This document shows, one piece after another, positions 60,919 through 64,000 of a stretch of DNA of 64,000 nucleotides. The translations under genes were made by a program, and so were the position numbers. Position 1 is the first letter of the stretch. Each line of letters starts with the position of its first letter. Below the pieces are notes generated by a model. That model was not told where the DNA came from, made no database searches, and saw only the letters and a list, made by a program, of their open reading frames with translations. The DNA is from Prevotella sp. (GTDB lineage: Bacteria; Bacteroidota; Bacteroidia; Bacteroidales; Bacteroidaceae). The DNA lies in the NCBI GenBank assembly GCA_022779305.1, contig JALFSW010000066.1, positions 20,398-84,397 of the forward strand, in the 5' to 3' direction.

Positions 60919-61035
60919 GTGAAATATTGGCTAATTTTCACACTTCAATATCTGTGTTTGATATTTTTCACAATTAAAAAGCAAAAAGTATAAAAACAAA
61001 GGCAATAATTGTATGAGTGACAATTAAAAATGTTG

Positions 61036-61043
61036 TACCTTTG
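61036..61043 (+). promoter_or_regulatory. -7 box of the small-RNA candidate
   Basis: TACCTTTG on the plus strand, divergent from the MATE promoter. Confidence 0.6.
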
Positions 61044-61049
61044 CAACGT

Positions 61050-61255
61050 CATTCAATCATAATAGTGTTTAAATCAGTAAAAGGTAAAAGGTTATTCAGG
61101 TACAAAAGGATTGTTTTTATAGGTAAAAAAGATTGATGGATAAATGATAACAGTAAGTTAATTAGTTAATAGAAATAAGTTCTCAACTTGATTTAACTAC
61201 AAAAACAAGACAGAAGCAAAAAGAGAGCAAGCCAGTGATGGTTTGCTCTTTTGCC
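61050..61255 (+). ncRNA. candidate small RNA of about 205 nt
   Basis: A -7 box at 61036-61043 and a strong terminator at 61223-61252 bound about 205 nt with no sensible open frame. The 5' half is purine-rich with repeated GGTA motifs (AAAGGTAAAAGGTTATTCAGGTAC). The broken TonB receptor downstream has its own promoter at 61334, so this is a separate unit rather than its leader. No Rfam family was recognised by eye. Confidence 0.5.
61223..61252 (+). terminator. terminator of the small-RNA candidate
   Basis: Stem AGAGCAAgCC / GGtTTGCTCT followed by TTTT. Confidence 0.8.
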
Positions 61256-61333
61256 GTTATACACAAGATAATAGTTTTCGAGGGGTAAGAAAATTACCTA
61301 AAAATAGGCATTTCAGAATGAAAAAATCCTTTA

Positions 61334-61341
61334 TAACTTTG
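61334..61341 (+). promoter_or_regulatory. -7 box of the broken TonB receptor
   Basis: TAACTTTG, about 58 nt before ATG 61400. Confidence 0.65.
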
Positions 61342-61399
61342 CAGTGCAATAAAAGCAATAAAGATTTGATTATTTTCAGGTTATATTTATAATAAGAAT

Positions 61400-63240
61400 A
61401 TGAGTAAAAAAACTTTCTTTGCAAGTCTGCTTGTGGCTTGCAGCATTTCTAACAACATTTTAGCATTGCCTGCGGTCAGCGACTCCATCCATATAATGGA
61501 AGAAGTAGTTATCAACACTACACGTATTCCAGAAATCAAAACCAACTCGGCAGCAACTGTTACCATCATTGACAGCAAACAGATTGCAGAAATGAGTAAG
61601 GTAACGCCAGACATGTCACATCTCTTGGGATTGCTCACACCAGGTTTGGCACTGTCGAGCAACACCACAAGCTCGCGTTCTCAAACGCTACGAGGTAGAA
61701 GCGTTTTGGTGCTCATTGATGGCATTCCACAATCAACACCATTGCGTGCCACAGACAGAGAAATACGCACCATCGATCCTGCGGCAGTGGAGCGCATTGA
61801 AATTATCAAGGGTTCGACGGCTATCTATGGTAATGGTGCTATTGGTGGCATCATCAACATCATTACGAAGAGAAACCACCAGAATAAAACTTTTGGTGGA
61901 CACACTTCAGTGGCAGGAACCACTTATGACTTCTTCAAAAAGAGTGGCGGGAATGGTTTTCGCCTGAACCAACAGGTGTATGGAAAGATGAAGAAGTTCT
62001 CATATATGCTAGATGGAGTTTATACTTCATCACCTTCGGCTATCGATGGGGAAAACGAATATATCTCTCCTCGCTACGGATTGGGTGACACACGCACCGT
62101 CAACGCTCTTGCAAAACTGGGCTATGAGATTGACGAAAAGAACAAAATAGAAGTGATGTATAACTTTTACAGAAGTTTACAACACATCGACCTCATTCCC
62201 CAAACGGGCAAATACTTGGGAATACCAACAATTGGTGTGAAGGGCAATCGTGACCCACAGGCAGTGGACGAAGACACTCGCTACAATCATAATGCCTATC
62301 TTAAGTTTACATCGAAAGATATTTTCAAAAAAACCGACTTTGAAGCATCCATCTTTGGGTCGAGCATCTATACAATTTTCGACTTCCGCAAAGCCAATCC
62401 AAAGAACCCTCGATGGGAGGAAACGAGCGGGCAATCGTCTGTGAAAGACAAGAAGTTTGGTATACGTGCACAGTTTGTATCAAAACTCTACGCTTCGGAA
62501 AATCTTTATTCGAACTTGCTTTATGGCTACGACTATTTGATGAACAAAACGAGTCAGCCGTTGGTGGATGGCAGATACTGGATGCCAGAACTCACGAGCA
62601 ACAACCATGCACCTTTCTTGCAAACAAAAACTACGTTGTTCAAAGATTTCCATTTGAAACTCGGCGGACGTTATGACTTCATTGACGTGCATGTGCCAAA
62701 CTACAAGGTGCTCAGAAATCGTTTGACTGACCCAGAAGTGAATGTGGATGGGGGTGTTTTGAGATACAGAAGTTTTCTTTCAATGCAGGTTTGGCGTATA
62801 ACAAATATAAGGTTTTCCAGCCTTTCGTGGCATTCTCGCAAGGGTTCTCAATCTTCGACTTGGGCAGAACATTACGTGCTGCAAAAGCCGATGTGCTTTC
62901 AAAGATTTCCACTGATCCTGTGAAGACCAATAACTTTGAAGTAGGTTTCTATTCTTCACTCTTCGACCGCATCGAACTGAACGCTTCTTACTTCCATACC
63001 TACTCAAAATTGGGTAGCGACCTCAAAATAGAAAATGGTTTTTGGGTTGTAAACCGCACATTACAGAAGGTTTATGGTGTGGAAATGAGCCTCGATGCCA
63101 AGATTTTAGACAATCTGAAAGCGGGTGGTAGTTTCGTGTGGATGGAAGGAAAGGTGAAAAACAATGGTTCAGACTGGGATGGCTATATGTCGAACCTTTC
63201 TATTCCTGCGCCTAAGACGACTTTCCACGTACGCTATAAT
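61400..63240 (+). pseudogene. TonB-dependent siderophore-type receptor, frameshifted and 3'-truncated
   Basis: Signal peptide and plug are intact (LRGRSVLVLIDGIPQSTPLR; RIEIIKGSTAIYGNGAIGGI), with wording close to the IutA/ferric-siderophore class. Translation stays in frame to GVLRYRSF, then a one-base loss in the T-run at 62773-62776 shifts it; the barrel continues in another frame (FNAGLAYNKYKVFQPFVAFS and on). The second part then breaks off at about 63240 after FHVRYNP, well before the usual end of the barrel and without terminal Phe. The frame shift alone could be a sequencing error; the truncation is a real junction. Confidence 0.85.
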
Positions 63241-63317
63241 CCTTGTGCTTGCATTGCCACATTGCCAAACAAGACGAACAATGTTGCTAAGATAATTGAT
63301 TTGTAAGTTTTCTTCAT
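63234..63317 (-). pseudogene. decapitated secreted-protein gene (signal peptide only)
   Basis: ATG 63317 opens a frame of 27 codons that reads as a clean signal peptide (KSIILATLFVLFGNVAMQAQ) and hits a stop right at the junction with the receptor remnant. A full promoter (63500-63507 with a TTG 20 bp upstream) drives it, with a leader of about 175 nt. It is best read as the 5' end of a gene whose body was lost in the same event that cut the receptor. Confidence 0.7.
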
Positions 63318-63666
63318 AGTTGAAAATTATGTTGGTGAATAAATTTTGCAGTTTTACGTAGCTGATACTATCAAGGTAATTTTAAGAACCTGTATTCAAT
63401 TTAGATTGCTTCTCAAATCTCTGAACTTTGCCTTTTGATTATTCACGCACAAACAAAACAATAATTGTGCTTAAGTTTTGGGAGAAGCAAAGACATTGGC
63501 AAAGATAATAAGAAAGAAGAAATAAAGCAATATTTTTACTAAAAAATTTTAATTTCTTTTGTATTCTTTGGTAATGAAGTTTCTTAATTACATCTTTTTT
63601 ATTACTTTTACAGCAAAATCTTAAGTCTCATAAGAGATATTTATTCATTACAAAAAGTAAAAAGAA
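63318..63666. other. gap with promoter of the truncated minus-strand gene
   Basis: 349 bp, A/T-rich. It contains the minus-strand promoter at 63500-63507 and its leader; beyond that nothing is recognised. No clear -7 box precedes the 58-aa gene (the closest is TATTCTTTG, one base too long). Confidence 0.6.
63500..63530 (-). promoter_or_regulatory. promoter of the truncated secreted-protein gene
   Basis: TATCTTTG (plus strand 63500-63507) and TTG 20 bp upstream (63528-63530), the full Bacteroidota arrangement. Confidence 0.6.
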
Positions 63667-63843
63667 ATGGAAACAAAAGAAAAAGTATTAGAAACCCTAC
63701 GCCAAGCTGGCGAACCATTGAACGCAGGAAAGATTGCAGAACTTTCAGGTATTGATCGCAAGGAAGTAGACAAAGCTATGAAGATATTGAAAGCCGAAGG
63801 TGTCATCGTATCGCCCGTGCGCTGTAAATGGACAACAGCATGA
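63667..63843 (+). CDS. 58-aa winged-helix DNA-binding protein
   Basis: Begins [20 protein letters not shown], then [20 protein letters not shown] as helix-turn-helix and [18 protein letters not shown] as wing. This is a minimal MarR/ArsR-like wHTH; similar short proteins are familiar from Bacteroidales. It probably binds DNA as a dimer; the target is unknown. The frame is short but has clear protein character. A transposase end lies 38 bp downstream on the other strand. Confidence 0.8.
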   Translation: METKEKVLETLRQAGEPLNAGKIAELSGIDRKEVDKAMKILKAEGVIVSPVRCKWTTA

Positions 63844-63881
63844 TATAATAAGTGCATCCGATACGCGAGTTCGGGATAAGA

Positions 63882-64000
63882 TTAGTATGCAAACAGTTCC
63901 AATTGCCTTGTCTTTTCCACATGCACAGGCAATGCCTCTGGCTTGTTGTCAAAGAAGCAGTAGGCTGTGAGTGCCGAGCAGAGGTTCATCATAAAATTGT
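63882..64000 (-). CDS. C-terminal end of a probable transposase
   Basis: 39 codons to the stop at 63882-63884, read in from beyond the window: NFMMNLCSALTAYCFFDNKP then EALPVHVEKTRQLELFAY. The ALTAYCFFDNKP wording resembles the C-termini of IS982/IS4-superfamily transposases in Bacteroidota. If so, an insertion-sequence end should lie in 63850-63881, where ATACGCGAGTTCGGGATAAG stands out. The family call is tentative. Confidence 0.5.
   Translation of the reverse strand, partial: NFMMNLCSALTAYCFFDNKPEALPVHVEKTRQLELFAY

Noticed and set aside
61050..61255. 6S RNA
   Set aside because: The 5' and 3' parts do not form the long closing helix with central bubble expected of 6S RNA.
62757..62800. 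Programmed frameshift in the receptor
   Set aside because: There is no slippery heptamer followed by structure, receptors are not known to use frameshifting, and the 3' end is lost as well.
63850..63881. Similarity of the transposase flank (GTTCGGGATAAG) to the MITE right end (AATTGGGATAAA)
   Set aside because: The match is short and the orientation relative to the element body is opposite; not enough to link them.
1..64000. tRNA, rRNA or tmRNA genes
   Set aside because: Gaps were scanned for T-loop (GTTCRA) contexts with acceptor stems; none was found.

Overview
The window looks like a chromosomal segment of a Bacteroidota bacterium of the order Bacteroidales, most likely Prevotellaceae. 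The supporting signs are Bacteroidota-type -7 promoter boxes (TAnnTTTG) in front of many genes with no Shine-Dalgarno, a PorQ type IX secretion protein plus a protease with a type IX C-terminal signal, PPi-dependent phosphofructokinase, a Lys-type SerA, RNase Y and several TonB-dependent receptors. No rRNA, tRNA, CRISPR array or prophage was seen. Assignment below family level is not supported by sequence alone.

Layout. 1-2.8 kb (-): tonB, a short-chain polyprenyl synthase, tatD and the start of a secreted protein. 3.0-4.7 kb (+): porQ and cmk. 5.0-10.1 kb (-): M6 metalloprotease, flavodoxin/ferredoxin fusion, TonB receptor. 10.4 kb (+): a membrane-anchored Pro/Glu-rich protein. 10.9-23.6 kb (-): secA, a small secreted protein, a DUF4105 protein, a second TonB receptor, a zinc-ribbon lipoprotein with an RlhA-type U32 protein, and nhaD. 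23.8 kb (+): a divergent ligA. 26-29.8 kb (-): an operon with a small protein, an acyltransferase, a large cell-wall/golvesin-domain protein and another small protein. 30-38.6 kb: PPi-PFK and GH25 lysozyme (+), prmA (-, overlapping the lysozyme 3' end), a Gly/Tyr-rich secreted protein, a FadL-like porin and a YgiQ radical-SAM protein (+). 38.7-41.6 kb (-): rny, zapA, a zapB-like coiled coil, a conserved unknown. 42-46 kb (+): rfbA, a Wzc tyrosine kinase, a HAD phosphatase. 46.5-58.9 kb (-): yigZ, the serC-serA-DUF1015 operon, a DbpA-type helicase, three tandem paralogous TPR proteins and gyrA. 59.5-60.9 kb (-): MATE transporter. 61-64 kb: an isolated small-RNA candidate, a broken TonB receptor fused tail-to-tail to a decapitated secreted-protein gene, a 58-aa winged-helix protein and the end of a probable transposase.

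Most genes are housekeeping or envelope functions. The less ordinary material lies between genes. Four intergenic loci carry 15-16-bp palindromes repeated at exactly 22-bp spacing, with two unrelated palindrome sequences sharing the same geometry. A 187-193-bp MITE-like element is present in two full and two half copies. A helically phased CTAG array precedes gyrA. Two or three promoters drive no recognisable gene and suggest small RNAs. Several promoters sit so close to the start codon that the mRNAs should be leaderless or nearly so. The serC operon has large perfect hairpins in both intercistronic gaps and ends in a DUF1015 gene with a DGHHR motif, which may be a free-serine kinase (inference).
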